Part shown: one piece after another, positions 1 to 12,658 of the stretch | How the letters are laid out: each line of letters begins with the position of its first letter | How positions within the stretch are numbered: position 1 is the stretch's first letter | Assembly (NCBI GenBank): GCA_028023455.1 | Contig: JAQFVV010012423.1 | Span: 744,001 to 808,000 of the forward strand | Direction: 5' to 3' | From: Epiperipatus broadwayi | Lineage: Eukaryota; Onychophora; Udeonychophora; Euonychophora; Peripatidae | Length of the DNA stretch: 64,000 nucleotides | Position numbers and translations under genes: made by a program | Notes under the pieces: generated by a model | Told to the model about the DNA's origin: nothing | The model's input: the letters and a program-made list of their open reading frames with translations, nothing else | Database searches by the model: none

Positions 1-1048
1 AAGTGAAAATATGCTTTCCTTGAAAAATATGCTCTTTAGTACACATTTTTTTCAAAAATAATTTTACAATATACTGTTTATCATAAATAAAAATGAATTT
101 ATTTGATTTAAATATAAATGCAGTCTTTAATTGATTTCAAAATGAAAATCAGTTTTTGAAATTTCAGTATCAAATGATGATCACTGAATTGTCTGATATA
201 TTGTACTGTAATTATTTTTTTTATGAAAATAAAGAATTGCAAATAATTTTGTAATAAAACAATAGCTTAGAAATCTCACTAGCTTAATCTCTCAATTTTT
301 CAATACTGCAGTATGTTAAACTAAAATTATATTATAAGTGCATTTTTTAAGATTTAAAAGAAAAATGTTTACTATCATCTAAAACAAATAAATATAAATA
401 CACAATAGTCAAATAATGTAATACATCTTGGATACTTTGTTTTATGCATTTGAGCTATAAAAATATTTGAAATAAAACTTCTATGGGTGAAATAAATTTG
501 ATTAAATGCTATTTTTATAATTAAAAATATATTCAAAATAAATTAAGATCAAATTTTAAAAAAATTATTTAGAATTTTAAAAATAATCAGAAATGCAAAT
601 ATTTTACTGAAAAATTATTAAATTTCTTTTATCACTCTATTTTGACAAATGATAAGGCTTATCAATAAAAATAATAATATAAATATTTAATTAATAATTG
701 ATTTTTAAAGGGGAACTGAAGATCCCCATTCATTTTCTGCTTTAAATCATAAAATTATTTTATTGGCATTGTTTGTTTTTTGTTTCTAATGTCCAAGGTA
801 ACAATAAAGAAAAAAATTGCTATCTTATCATACAAAAATATCTTAAATTTAATTTTTTTAGTGATCTTTGTATGTTTACTTTCCAGTTATTGTTTTGAAG
901 CTAAATAAGATTCTTAAATATTTTAGCTTTTTGTTTATACTGATTTATTGAATTTTCATCAATAAGCTCTCTTTTCTGATATAAATATATGCTTTTAAAC
1001 ATTAATAGAAATTATAAATTTATTTAAATGCACATTGATTATGTAAGT
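1..1048. other. AT-rich intergenic DNA
   Basis: No open frame, RNA gene or repeat structure is visible. The stretch is AT-rich, with short A and T runs only. Confidence 0.6.
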
Positions 1049-1282
1049 AATATTCATTAAGGCTGTAGCCTCAATGTGGTCTTAATTAGTGAAGTATTGA
1101 GTAACTTCACGCTCTCAGATCGAACCACTTCAGCTTCACCTATTTAAACAGAAAGTAGGTTGAAGTAAAGAAGGGTTCCCCTCTTTTTTTCCAAAGAGTA
1201 AGCTTGCGGTTTAAGACCTGTAGAGGTTCCTACTATCACATTTTTATATGCACATGCTTGAGGCTACAGCTTTATGAATATT
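1049..1282. mobile_element. small element with ~30-bp terminal inverted repeats
   Basis: The left end AATATTCATTAAGGCTGTAG followed by CCTCAATGTG is mirrored at the right end by CACATGCTTGAGGCTACAGC and TTTATGAATATT, giving an imperfect terminal inverted repeat of about 30 bp. The interior is less AT-rich than its surroundings and has no open frame. Size and structure fit a non-autonomous DNA transposon (MITE). The superfamily cannot be assigned because I see no clear target-site duplication and no transposase. No second copy was noticed in this window. Confidence 0.55.
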
Positions 1283-1465
1283 AATAGAAATTGTAACTTA
1301 ACAGTTTTTTAAATTAACTTTATTAAAAGCAATAACAATAAATAGCATTCTATATAAAATCTCAATGCATTCAATCACAACTTAACATGATTTAATATTT
1401 TTAAAAATTATATATTAACATCTGGAAATAATAGATACCCTAAAAAATTGGCAATAAAACTAAAC
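1283..1465. other. AT-rich spacer
   Basis: Spacer between two inverted-repeat elements. No feature seen. Confidence 0.5.
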
Positions 1466-1620
1466 GGTTCTGATATAGTATGCACTTGATGCCATTTTGA
1501 ATTTTAAAACCCACCAAAAACGCCTCCTGATACATCCATGTGATAAATGATTAGTCAGCGGTGCTTTTTGGATGGGTTTTAAAATTTAAAATGGCATAGT
1601 GTGCATACTATATCAGTACC
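1466..1620. mobile_element. 155-bp MITE with long inverted arms
   Basis: The left arm begins GGTTCTGATATAGTATGCAC and continues through GCCATTTTGAATTTTAAAACCCA. The right arm is its reverse complement, ending GTGCATACTATATCAGTACC. Arms of about 55 bp surround a ~40-bp centre, so the whole element would fold into a hairpin. There is no coding capacity. The arms still pair at most positions, suggesting a moderately young copy. The superfamily is not assigned. Confidence 0.7.
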
Positions 1621-2349
1621 CACTGAAGTGATAGTTTAATTTTACTTTTTATGATTATCATTAAATTTTTAATATTAAAAAAAAGTTGTAAGTATTTAAA
1701 ACAAAGTGAATTGATATGATTAATCTGTTATTCATTAAATTAAATAGAATATGTTTCTAACCATTAACATTTGTGAATAAAATATCCTTTTTGTGTGTGT
1801 GTTTTAAAGGAAATGCTTTATTTAAAAAAAGTAATTCATAAATAAAATCACACAGCATCAAGTGGTGTTCAAGAAGCTAACCATAGACTAAGCATCTCAA
1901 TCACTGGTAAGCTTTAGAGTTTTGATTTTAATCAGTGAATCAACATCTCACCTGACCATATTCACTTGAAATCTTGATCTACATAAATCACTACCCACTT
2001 AAAATTTATGAAAAACTAATGTTTAAAATCACAAAGATAACTTTACCACAAATCTAATACACTATAAATTAATCACATAGGATAGCTTAATACTGGCATT
2101 TAATTAGCATTTTTTCAAATGATGATAAAGAAGAAAGCATAGTAATTAATAGTATTATTAGCTGCATATGCATATGAACCTTTATAAACTTTTTGGGGAA
2201 TAATAGTTTATCAAAGAATAAAGAAAGCTATTATTAATACATAACATTTGATTATTTATAAAATAACCATAATTTATATATCACTTTGATCAATTACTAC
2301 AAGTTAATAACGGTAATTGGTGCAGATATAATATGCTTTGTTTTGTTTA
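1621..2349. other. AT-rich intergenic DNA
   Basis: No gene or structured repeat recognised. A slightly less AT-rich patch at about 1850-2060 has no long open frame. Confidence 0.5.
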
Positions 2350-2730
2350 GTGCTGAAAGGCAGGAGTTTTTTTATTTTATTTTTCTAATTATCACTGAAT
2401 AAATAGTGTTTTTGATTTTTCTAATTATCCATGAATACTTTGCCCTAACATACGTTAACTTTTTTGAATTTATTACTATAGTTTTTAAGTATTAGTTTTT
2501 TAATTTTTTATACTCCATGAAATACTGTTGAAAGACAGGAGTTTCATTTGTTAAAACTAGATAATGTAAATAGCCTTTTGGGTTTTTTTTTAATTTTTCT
2601 AATTATCGCTGAAAAAATTAGCATTTTTGATTTATTTCATAGGCTTTTGAAAATAGGATTTATGATTTTTCTTTTTTTTTTAATTGTAGTGCAATTCATG
2701 TGAATACTTGGCCTTAGGCATTTTAATTTG
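2350..2730. repeat. diverged tandem duplication, two ~180-bp copies
   Basis: Two neighbouring stretches share an ordered set of segments. These are GCTGAAAGGCAGGAGTTT (about 2352) versus GTTGAAAGACAGGAGTTT (about 2527), then TTTTTCTAATTATC followed by CTGAA in both, then GTGTTTTTGATTT versus GCATTTTTGATTT. Both end with a segment like CATGAATACTTTGCC versus CATGTGAATACTTGGCC. The order is kept and spacing varies, as expected for an old tandem duplication. No coding content. Confidence 0.5.
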
Positions 2731-2873
2731 TTTTCCCCACCATTTTTTGAAACTATGTGCTTCTAGTCAATGTCATTTATCACTTGTATGTGTCAGGAGT
2801 GTTTCTGGAAGTATTTTAAAATTTAAAATTGCCCCAAGATGTCCTAAATAAGCACTAATATATTAGAGTGAAG

Positions 2874-3163
2874 ATCTTTACAACTACCACACAAATAATG
2901 ATAAAAATCTCACAAAAACGTGGTTGCTTTAGTGTCAATCAGGCAAAATGAGTCTCACTTTATCTGCAGTCCCAAGAACTGTAGACAATACTAACTATAA
3001 GAATAAATTTATAAACAAAACAACATTGTTTATGGTTGCTTTTTTTATAAATTCTTGGGACTTCAGAAAAAGTTGATTATTTTTATCTTATTGACAGACA
3101 TAAAAGTTTCTGCAGGATTTTTTTGTTATTTGTATTGCAGTTAAAAAGAGATCTTCACTCTCA
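2874..3163. mobile_element. ~290-bp degenerate inverted-repeat element
   Basis: The left end GAGTGAAGATCTTTACAACT is mirrored at the right by a segment ending AAAGAGATCTTCACTCTC. A second inner pair is AGTCCCAAGAA (about 2969) and TTCTTGGGACTT (about 3052). The arms have drifted, with several mismatches and small gaps, but the nested pairing shows a fold-back structure. It is probably an old MITE. No open frame. Confidence 0.5.
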
Positions 3164-3536
3164 ACACATTTACAGAATATTTCACACTCTACATTTTCAA
3201 ATTTTATGCGCGTGGCAAACACACGCACACATGATAATAGAGATCAAATAGATTTTAGGTGAGGACATTATCAATAATTCTTTACACTGAATTACTTAAT
3301 GGAGACTAAATGACAAGTGAGAGAATTTAAGCCATTTTATCCCCTAGCTAAAAATAAGTAAATACCTATTTAACAACAATATTGAATAATTAGCTAGGTT
3401 GATTATAAGACAATTATATGAATAAAAAGCCCTAAGCCTGACTAAAGTTTGGAAGTAAAAAAATCAATTTTATTATTATTTTAAATTTATATATAGATTA
3501 GAATGTGTTAAACATTGTGAAATTTTGTCAAGTGTT
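3164..3536. other. AT-rich intergenic DNA
   Basis: Nothing recognisable apart from a short CACACGCACAC run near 3220. Confidence 0.5.
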
Positions 3537-3639
3537 GTTAGCCGAGAGGTCATAGCACTTGCCTTGCAAGCAAGTAGTTGGTTGCAGACCGGTGTGGGTT
3601 CGCGTCCCGGCCGATGCTATGACATATGAAAAAAAAATT
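3537..3639 (+). mobile_element. tRNA-derived SINE, family 1, copy 1
   Basis: A ~100-bp GC-rich island in AT-rich DNA. TAGCCGAGAGG matches the pol III A box and GGTTCGCGTCC matches the B box, at tRNA-like spacing. The unit ends with GATGCTATGACATATG and an A9 tail. Two further copies lie at 24813-24918 and 30615-30703, so this is a dispersed family rather than a working tRNA gene. The element is very short, essentially a tRNA-like body plus a short tail and poly(A), and depends on a LINE for mobility. A target-site duplication is not clear for this copy. Confidence 0.75.
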
Positions 3640-4212
3640 GTTAAATTGACTATTTATGTAAGTTAGATACTGACTTTATAGAAAATGTCTTATAAACAAT
3701 GTAAACTTTCTGTGGTTAATAAAGACTGTTATTTGTTAAATCTTTAATAATATCATTTTTAGTGATCATTTATTAGTGTTTGGGGATCACAGCGAAGCAA
3801 ATTTGTCTTTGAGTAAATATAGCCATAAAAATGATATGTACCAGACATATATATGATTTGTTGTAGATAATTTTTTTATCTTACAAATGGGATTTTTAAA
3901 ATAATGAGATGACTTATAGTGGTTTTTTTTTTTTTTGCAATTTTTATTTATTTATTAAAATAATGATTAAAAAAAATTATTTTTAATAGAAAAAAAGCAT
4001 GGTGAATTAATGCATGAGAATTTAAAAATTAATTGGTAAATATAATATATTGTAACAGTACAAAAACAGGGGTAAACCTGGGGTGATGAAAAATCATCAT
4101 CATTAACCTCACTTAAATACATTAATCTAAATTTAAATATACAATGAATATAATGAAAGGAATGAGCATGAGAAATCAACAAAAACAAAGACTAACTATA
4201 AGTTTACCAGCA
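3640..4212. other. AT-rich intergenic DNA
   Basis: Poly-T and poly-A runs. A 73-codon minus-strand open frame at 3967-4188 has no recognisable domain and I do not call it. Confidence 0.5.
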
Positions 4213-4228
4213 TTATATATATATATAT

Positions 4229-4295
<67 letters not shown>

Positions 4296-4303
4296 GAGAG
4301 AGA
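4213..4303. repeat. compound microsatellite (TA)n(GA)n
   Basis: A short (TA) run passes directly into about 36 GA dinucleotides with one C interruption. Confidence 0.95.
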
Positions 4304-6505
4304 AATAATCATTCATCATCATGAATAGTCAAAAAAAAAATCAGTCAACATTGTGACTGGATTTGAAAGTTGCCCACTATAGACCAGGCTAATCATTTAA
4401 CTCTTGCCAAGCTTAGGGCAGATTATATAATAATAATTTGGATGCATAAACTTAAGTGCTAATCCATAAAAATATAATAATGAAAAAAATAATGCTAGGA
4501 TAGTAAAACATACTGATCATCATCAATGCTTTCTGGAGCCTTAGTACCATTAATGTACTGGCCAACTATAAACTTAATTTCAAATTAATAATAAAAAATT
4601 TAGTGGATGGATTTTAAAATATGTTTCTTTGTGCCAACAAGATTCATTTTGATCCCATAAACCCCAATTCATATAACTGACTGCTATGCATGAATCCAGC
4701 TCAGGGAGCAAAGAGCTCTATAACTGTTACTATGAACAAGAAATAAATAAAATATATAATATTTTAAACCTATTTTAGGATTAAATAAATTCACTGGAAT
4801 AACATAAACAAATATAAATTTATTAATAACAATTAAATTCAGCATTTGGATTTTGATTAAGATATAAAAAATATCCTATTACATTGTAAGTCACATATAT
4901 CTCAGTAGGTTACATAAAACATACTTATATATAAGCACACAGACATGCCTATATAAAAAAAAATAATTTTAATAATTCATAAAATATAACTGATTTTAAT
5001 ATAATCACACAGACGTGCTGTTTTTTATTTTAAGTGTTATATAATAAAAAATAAGCTAATGATGCTTAAATAATTAATTTTAACATATATGTGGTTGATG
5101 ACTGATTTTAATATATATGGGTACCCATTCTAATGCTTATTCACACTAATGTTTATATTCTAATAATATTGTATTAGTTAATTAATAAACTTATTAAATA
5201 TACTTTTATTACCAATTGTAATTATTTCTATTGAATGACATATTTTAAAAGATCAAAGAAAATTTTTTTTTAGTTTGAAAACTTCTGCATAAATGTTTTT
5301 TTCTCCCCTTTTTTTCATGTAAACATGTTTTAAAATGGTTACTAGAAAACCTTTTTAAAGACACTTTAATTTTTTTTTCTTTTACAATATTTAATAAATG
5401 AAAACTGAAATAAATTCTTTATCAATGTTAATGGAAAGGAATTGTCTGGAATCAAATATCATTTATTTAAACAAACTTCTTTATTTTTAAACTTGTAAAT
5501 TAGAGATTTTAACTGCAAAGTTAATAATTTAAAATAATATTTCAATAAATTATTTTTTATTCACCAACTAATATCTGTTCATGAAGTATACTCTCTGTAT
5601 GCATATTATATAATATATACAGCTATAATAACTTTTCTTGTGCTACCATTCATATTAGATTAATCAGCATATGTATAAAATCATATCATGATAATTCTTC
5701 AGCAAGCTGATGAGCACTGGAATCTCTTGATAAGCTGGCCCATTATCATCTTGTTTGTAATAGAGTATAATGTCCTATTGACATATCTAGGAAAGGTATA
5801 AATTGGATAACTGTTAGCATTCCATCCACTCCATTCCATCCACTCCATTCAGTCTTTATAATTTGATAGATTTCAGGCCTGTAATCAAATACACAATTTG
5901 GGCTGTGAAACACAAAAGCTGGAACTTGCTTTCATGTAAATTTAAACTCTACCATCATGACATTAACAGTAGCTCTACTTCTTGCCTTCAGTTATAATTT
6001 CCTAAGCATTGCACTAATGATGTCATCATCATTTTAAATCCATGTTTTTATACTGTATCATGGAATTTAAAAACACAGTAATTAAAAGTAAGTTTTCTTA
6101 ATTTTGATTACAAAAAAATTAATGTCTTTTTTTAATTCATCTTAATTAAATATCAAATTTTTATCTAAAAGGATTTTTAATTCTTTAAATAATACCATAT
6201 TGTAGGATTTTGTCACAAGTTTTAATTAAGAAAAAATTTTCTTAATCTAATTATAAAATAGGTAAAGGAATTTTATCTTTACTGGTACTATGTATTATAA
6301 CATGAAACAAGCTTTTCTTAATCTTTTTTTAATTATCAAAATCAGAATTAATAAAATATTAACTAGATCTTTTTAAATGCATAATCTAAAATTAGAGTTA
6401 ATAATATGTTTTTAAAATTATTATTTAATCTTTAACTGCTATTCCACTGTAATATAAAGGATATCAAAAAAAATTTGTTTCTGTTTATTTCTACTTTTTC
6501 TTTCA

Positions 6506-6509
<4 letters not shown>
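4304..6509. other. intergenic DNA, mostly featureless
   Basis: The block at about 4520-4735 and the block at about 5700-6050 are less AT-rich than their surroundings. The second holds a 14-bp microduplication (CCATTCCATCCACT, near 5820-5850) and a minus-strand frame of about 60 codons without a start codon at about 5746-5932 (see findings). Two short direct repeats, CACACAGACATGC and CACACAGACGTGC, lie about 69 bp apart near 4937 and 5006. No gene is supported. Confidence 0.4.

Positions 6510-6568
<59 letters not shown>
6510..6568. repeat. (TA)n microsatellite
   Basis: About 29 uninterrupted TA dinucleotides. It also creates a spurious Ile-Tyr open frame. Confidence 0.97.
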
Positions 6569-6575
<7 letters not shown>

Positions 6576-9500
6576 CTACTATGTTATCATATCCATGAGA
6601 CACATAATGGTCTTTATATATAATATTAATAATAACTTTTATGTTATATTTAAATGAATAAATTTGATGAATTTTTATTCCAGAAATTAAAATTACTTTT
6701 ATTTATAAAAAATGTTTTCAGTACAATATTGATTATATTTTCAAACACTTTTATTTAAGTTTGGGTAAAATTTTAAAGTAAAAGTTTAATATATTTATAT
6801 TCAAAAGACTTCATTTATATTTTATACATTTGTTATAAATCACTGACAATGCAATATGACAATGAAATATTTTAGGTGGATTTTCTAGTTTTATTTAATG
6901 TAGAGAAGTTGCTACATCAAAATTTAAATACATTAACATTAAATTTTGAATATGTTGACATGTTTAATAAGTTTTCAGTAATGCATGTAAAAGCAATACA
7001 TATGTAAAGAGTATGTTACATAAAATATTTAAAATTAAACAGAAAATGTATATATATATATTGTACTGATAACTTAGTTGTACATATAATAATTTTTGTC
7101 TAAAATTATTGAAATAAACAATTTCATAAACAACATAAAGTTTAAAATTGATAATGAATAATAAAATCAATAAGTTGTCTGTAAATAATTGAATTATAAA
7201 CAATGAAAAACATTTTGTTTGAAATAAATAAATCTATAAAAATCTTAAGAGTTTTTATTATTATTGTTAGTTTCAACAAAATGCAATTCACTAAAAGAAA
7301 GTGATCTATAAAGGTTTAAAGAGTTATTATCACTAAGTTACAATTAATTGGAGAGGGGTAAAAATAGATGGATTTCAAGTAATTAAAAGTACTTTCTCTC
7401 TTTGTTTAAAATATTAAAGAAAAAAAAAAGAAAGACAAGTTGAAACTAAAAGTTTAAAATATAAATCTTTTAAATAAATTAAAAATATCTCTTGTCATTT
7501 AATTTAAAGAAAAAAAGTTTTTTCCTGTAATTTAAAGAAATGTAAATATATGTGCATTAATAGTGATGGTAAACATAAGGAATGGTAAAATAAATATGTG
7601 TGTGTTGATAAAATAAATGTGTGCAGGTTAAAAATTAAAAACAGAATTTGCAATGGCTACTAAGTAAAAAATTCACAAAACAACAAATTAGCAATGGCTA
7701 CCAACTAAAAACAGAATCAAAATCTTATCAAAAGAATAATCAAAACAGTGAATAAATTTCAACAACAGATATAGCTGGCAGGTATAAAAACTAATTAACA
7801 AAGTGACATCAGGTCATCACATAAATAGTCTGGTTTTTCATCGGTCAATCAGTTGAGATCACAATCAGATTAAATCAGTTCTTCAATCAATTCAGTCAAT
7901 CAGTCAATCAATCAATGTTTATCAGGACAATGCAGTACTCACAACCATTGGAATCATACAACCTTGCTCCAGCCTGAGTCCAATGAAAACAGCCAATCTG
8001 GATAATGTGATGCCTACCAAAAACTTGAAAAACTGCTAGGGATATCTAACTATCTTAAAGAATACTGCCACAAAATAGTAAGCATTAAATCTCCACAAAA
8101 ACATTAAATCCAACTGGTTGGAAAAATTTACATGAAGCAGCAAACAGCAAGAAGTCCAAATCCAAAGCTTATAGGTAATGAATAATTTTTATTATTTTAT
8201 TTCTGATAATAATGTAGCCATTTCTAACCTTAAAGCATCCCAGAGTCAATTAATAAATGAACTCTATAATGACATAAAATGAACTATTGATGTGCATGTT
8301 TGTGAAATGTCATAGATATTAATGTTTTATGATATCTTATATCAATTTCATGTATTTATTTAATGCTATATTATATGAATTAAGAATGTGTGTGGTCATT
8401 ATATAGATTATCATTGTTTATATTTAATTGAGAAAATTTAGAAGCAGTTTAAAAGTTATAATAATAAGTATGCATTTAAAAAATAAATTATCTTTAAACT
8501 TAATGCTTGTCAGTCAATTTTTTTACCACTAAATAAAGTAACAGTATATTATAATATTTCTTTTGATTGAGCTAGTTGGAATATTTTCAGTGCTGAATTA
8601 GTTTGCTAATCATTCAAAGTGTGTCAATTATCTTTGGGTAACTGACTGGTGCCCAGGGTTTACTCCGAAACAAAATAGTGCTTTGAATGATAGTGTTGAA
8701 TTTGGCAGCTGAGAAGTTATCTGTCTTGGAAATGTAGCTATATTTATATATCTGATATATATAGATCAGTCTGGATACAGATATTCTTTGAGTACTTTCT
8801 TCTCTGCCTAAGGGTTCAGTGTGAAATAATAATTAAATTGCATTGGTGTGGATCAAAGGTATAAGTTATAAGTGTATCATATTTTGTATAAAAGTTTACA
8901 ATATTGTGTCACAAGTTATTTTATTAAGGAGTGTGCATATAGATTTTGTTTCTTTACCCAGAGATCTACTAAACACACCACCCGGTTCAATATGTATTTT
9001 AAAATGAAAGGGTTATTATTTAAATAGTCAGTATAATAGCAAGTAGAGAAGGGAGAGATTTCAAAATAATGAAAAAAATGGCTTAGAATTAAACAAAAAA
9101 AGAATAAAACTTTAGTCACCAAACTTGAATTAAAATAAATGATTTAAAATGAAAGAAAAATAAAATAAAAAACTATAATGTTAATTTAATAGTTTAAATT
9201 AGATTTTCTATTTGAAAGAAATTGCTTACATTCTCTTTAAAAAACTACAAATTTTGAAATGTTATTTTTAAAACTACAAAATAAAAGAAAACAAAAAGTT
9301 TACTTTAAAATTGTATTCAATAAGCTAAAGTATTAAATTGAAAATGTAAATGGAATGTAAATTATTTTTAATCAAGATGGGACTAAATTGTTTTACTGTA
9401 ATCAGTAAGGCAATTAATCAATTAGATATGTACTAGTATGATTAAAAAGCAAATTAATAAAAAAGAGAAAAATTAAAAAACTAAATAATGTGGGTGGTTC

Positions 9501-11215
9501 TATCGAGACAAAGGTTGGTCAAAGTTATATAAGCTAATAAATTTTTATTAGTTGTGTCATTCATAGTTATTCAGTTATTTATGAAATTCTCCTGTTGCTA
9601 GTTTTTCTATCATATTGCTGAGGTTTGAGGTCTTCATCATTGTGGACTGTGGCTTGTGGCCACAATGTATAGGAATTTCTATAGATGCCATAACATCTTC
9701 ATGCATTGCTAGACCCAGAAAAGGGTTGTTCCTTTTGTATTTTCATCATGGAGTTTTTATAAATTATCAATAGCCTGAGATGTGACCAAAACTTTGTTCT
9801 ATCATTGCTGAGACATCACCCATCATATGTTCAAGACTGTGGCTAGGCAATTAAATATAAATGCTGTCCTGGAGAGAAGCCAATAGCTAATAACAAAATT
9901 GAAATCCAATGCAAGAACACTGTTCATGAATTCTATGCATTTTCAAAAAAAAAGACAGGGATGATCAACTCAAAAAATCTCTAACCAAAACTTAAGTCAA
10001 TGTAAGCAAAAATCTAAGTCTAGGCTTAAAGTGAAATATGATGCATAAGCTTTATATTTTTATTATAAAGTTTGCTAAAAGTAGAAATGTGTAAACTCTT
10101 ACTTTTTAATTTAAAATGAAATTAAGTATGCTAAAATAACTTTGTAATTAGTTCAATTTTATTTTATTATTTTTGTTGTTATAAAAATTGATATGTGTTA
10201 ATTGTGTAAATAAATGTTATTTAATTTGATCTGAATTCTCTTCTTTCTGAATCTCTTACCATATAAAATTTAGTTAAAACAAATTTTGTTAATTACATTG
10301 TTTTGTTTTAAATTGTTCAATATCTGAGTGCTAATGAGTTGAGTTATTTCTTTCATTTAGCTAGCTGAAAAATCAAGTGGTAGAAGTATTTAAGTCTTCT
10401 CTCATATGCTTTTTGTATGTACATGTGAGATGGATAATTATTCATATATTTATTATTATTAGCTCCATGCATTTTATTATTAGTAATACTATATTTAAGG
10501 CAATTTTAAATGAATATTATAGCACTTTTATGTATGTAGCTTCTCCATAAAAGAGAGTGTAGCTCATTTATTCATTGATACCACCTGTATATAGTACTGG
10601 GTGCTCATTAAAATTTTTGCTAGTTCATATTTCCTTTATCCATATGCTTAGAATTTCAATATTAGAAAATACTTTTGGTGTATATCTACAGGTATTTTTC
10701 AGCTTTACAATTCATTATTAATTCCACTACAATTTTTTGTAAATTTAAAATATATTACCAGTGTCGAGTATAGTTATTTCCTCACTTCAACATAGATATT
10801 GTTAATGTTATAAGCATCTTATATTGCATATTATTGATTTCTATCATTTTAACATCTATTAAGCATCTCACACTGATTGTCAATACTGATTTTCATTAAG
10901 AAAAGTGCATAATATCTCTTAGTAGCCTGAACAAAAACATATAGGTATATTTTTATATCCTATGGGTACTGGGTTAGAAATAAAGACTGTTTTTGATGAA
11001 TAAGAGAACTATTGGGTAATGAATATAACTTATGTGATAAAATTGTAGAAATGGTTTTAAGTAAGGTATACTAATTAATGAAATTGTTAATATTGGTAAA
11101 TGTAGTATAGTAGATTAAAAGAAATAATGTTTATTGTAACTAAATATTTCTATTATTATATGTTATAACTGAAACACAGGTTTATTGATATACCTGTGTC
11201 TATATATGTAATATA
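6569..11215. other. long AT-rich stretch without recognised genes
   Basis: No coding region can be supported. Less AT-rich patches occur at about 7780-8170, 8580-8830 and 9480-9900. The first contains GGTATAAAAAC followed by TCAATCAGTCAATCAATCAA-like iterations and could be an old repeat fragment. The patch at 8608-8695 has short inverted arms TCATTCAAAG/CTTTGAATGA. None is identified. Confidence 0.4.
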
Positions 11216-11445
11216 GGGTATATGAGCACAGACTTTCAGATGACTCATCACTCTCCACTCTATCTAATAACACTGATACACTCAAGCACATATATGCTGA
11301 AAAGATAAATAATCACAAATATACGTATTTCATGCTAAACCAGCAATCATCAGTTGGTCCAGATTATCATCTCCCACACATATATACTATAAGTGCTCAG
11401 ATATATATTAAGATAGACAATCTTCATATTTAACAGATTCAGACT
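11216..11445 (-). repeat. dispersed repeat family C, copy 1 (minus)
   Basis: Read on the minus strand, this segment matches 31305-31560 and 59515-59810 over most of its length. Shared blocks include CTGAGCA, GGACCAACTGATGA, GCTGGTTTAGCATGAAATAC, GTGATTATTTATCTTTTC and GAAAGTCTGTGCTCAT. The copy at 59.8 kb carries GAGTTCAAATCCCC near its end, similar to a tRNA B box, so a SINE-like origin is possible. No protein is encoded. Confidence 0.65.
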
Positions 11446-12160
11446 AGTTAGAATTTGAAAACAATTGAAAACATAAATGGGTAAATTCAGTTTGGGCAAA
11501 ACAAAAATGACCAAAATTGGTATTGATTGTTTATTATGACTTATTATTTAGGCATTTTTATTAGAGATGAAAAATACACATATATATTCCATAAAAAAAA
11601 AATTACTTTAAAAAATATTTAATAATTTTTCTTTTTATAGGAAAACAGCAGATGTTAAATTTCTGCTTGATTTTCTCATTATCTGAACTGATAAACAGAA
11701 AATATATTTTATTTTTCTTTGCATATGTTTGTTATCTTGTTGATGTTTATCATGTCTTTCATTATACTATTTAGAAAATTTGAAATGATAGTTATACAAT
11801 TGTGTTCAATGTAAATGATGTACTGTATTGCCACTAAAAATAACAAAACATATTTCTAAAGAATTTTTTTTTCCAAAAGAAAAAAAATGTTAACTACTTT
11901 CTTGCTTCTTAATATTTAAATATCAGTTTCCAAAAGAAATATCATATATATGATATATAATATTTTAAGATGCCAAATAAGCAGATTAAGGAATCTGCAT
12001 GTGATATATATTGGATTATCTGTGTTTTATGAATTGGTCTATATTGTCATAACACAGTTCATATTTAATTTTTATTCTTTGAATTTTTAACTTTTCTTTT
12101 AGAATTAGAATAAGTATACTTTCATGAGTACCTGCCAGTGCTAGGTAGACAGATAGATAA
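11446..12160. other. AT-rich intergenic DNA
   Basis: Nothing recognised. Confidence 0.5.
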
Positions 12161-12468
12161 ATAGAGAGGGAGGGAGGGAGGAAGAGAGAGAGAGGGAGGA
12201 AGAGAGAGAGAGAGGGAGGAGAGAGGGAGAGAGATAAAGAGAGGAAGAGAGAAGGAGAGAGAGGGAGAGAGATAAAGAGAGTAAAAAAGAAGGAGAGGGA
12301 GGGAGGGAGAGAGAGGGTGAGAGAGAGGGAGAAAAAAAGGAAGAAGGAGAGGAAGGGAGAGAGAGAAAAGAGGAGAGAGAGAAAAAGAGGGGAGAGAGAA
12401 AGAGAGAGAGAAAGAGGGAGTGAGAGAAAGGGGGAGAGAGAAAGAGGGAAGAGAGAAAGAGAGAAAAG
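12161..12468 (+). repeat. ~300-bp polypurine (GA/GGA/GAAA) tract
   Basis: Almost uninterrupted purines on the plus strand, built from GA, GGGA, GAAA and GATAAAGA variants, with only occasional T. The overlapping Ser/Leu/Pro-rich minus-strand frames and the Arg/Glu/Lys-rich plus-strand frame are products of the repeat, not genes. Long homopurine mirror-like tracts can form triplex (H-DNA) structures. Confidence 0.95.
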
Positions 12469-12658
12469 CAAAATAACTTGTAAAAGTTATACACAAAAAT
12501 TGTACAACTTTTATGACAATACAATATTTAAATTTCTGCCACTTACTAATAAAAACTTTTCATTCTTAACTAAATATATGTAATGAATTTAAAATTAATT
12601 TTTTGAAGGAATATTTGCTAATAATTAGTCTGAAGGTTTGTGATGATGGTACATTATT

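Noticed and set aside
3537-3639. Functional tRNA gene
   Set aside because: Dispersed copies with target-site duplications and A tails show a SINE. The cloverleaf does not close well.
6475-6657. Plus-strand open frame with a Tyr-Ile repeat
   Set aside because: Produced by the (TA)n microsatellite.
12016-12583. Several overlapping open frames rich in Ser/Leu/Pro or Arg/Glu/Lys
   Set aside because: They are translations of the polypurine repeat in different frames.
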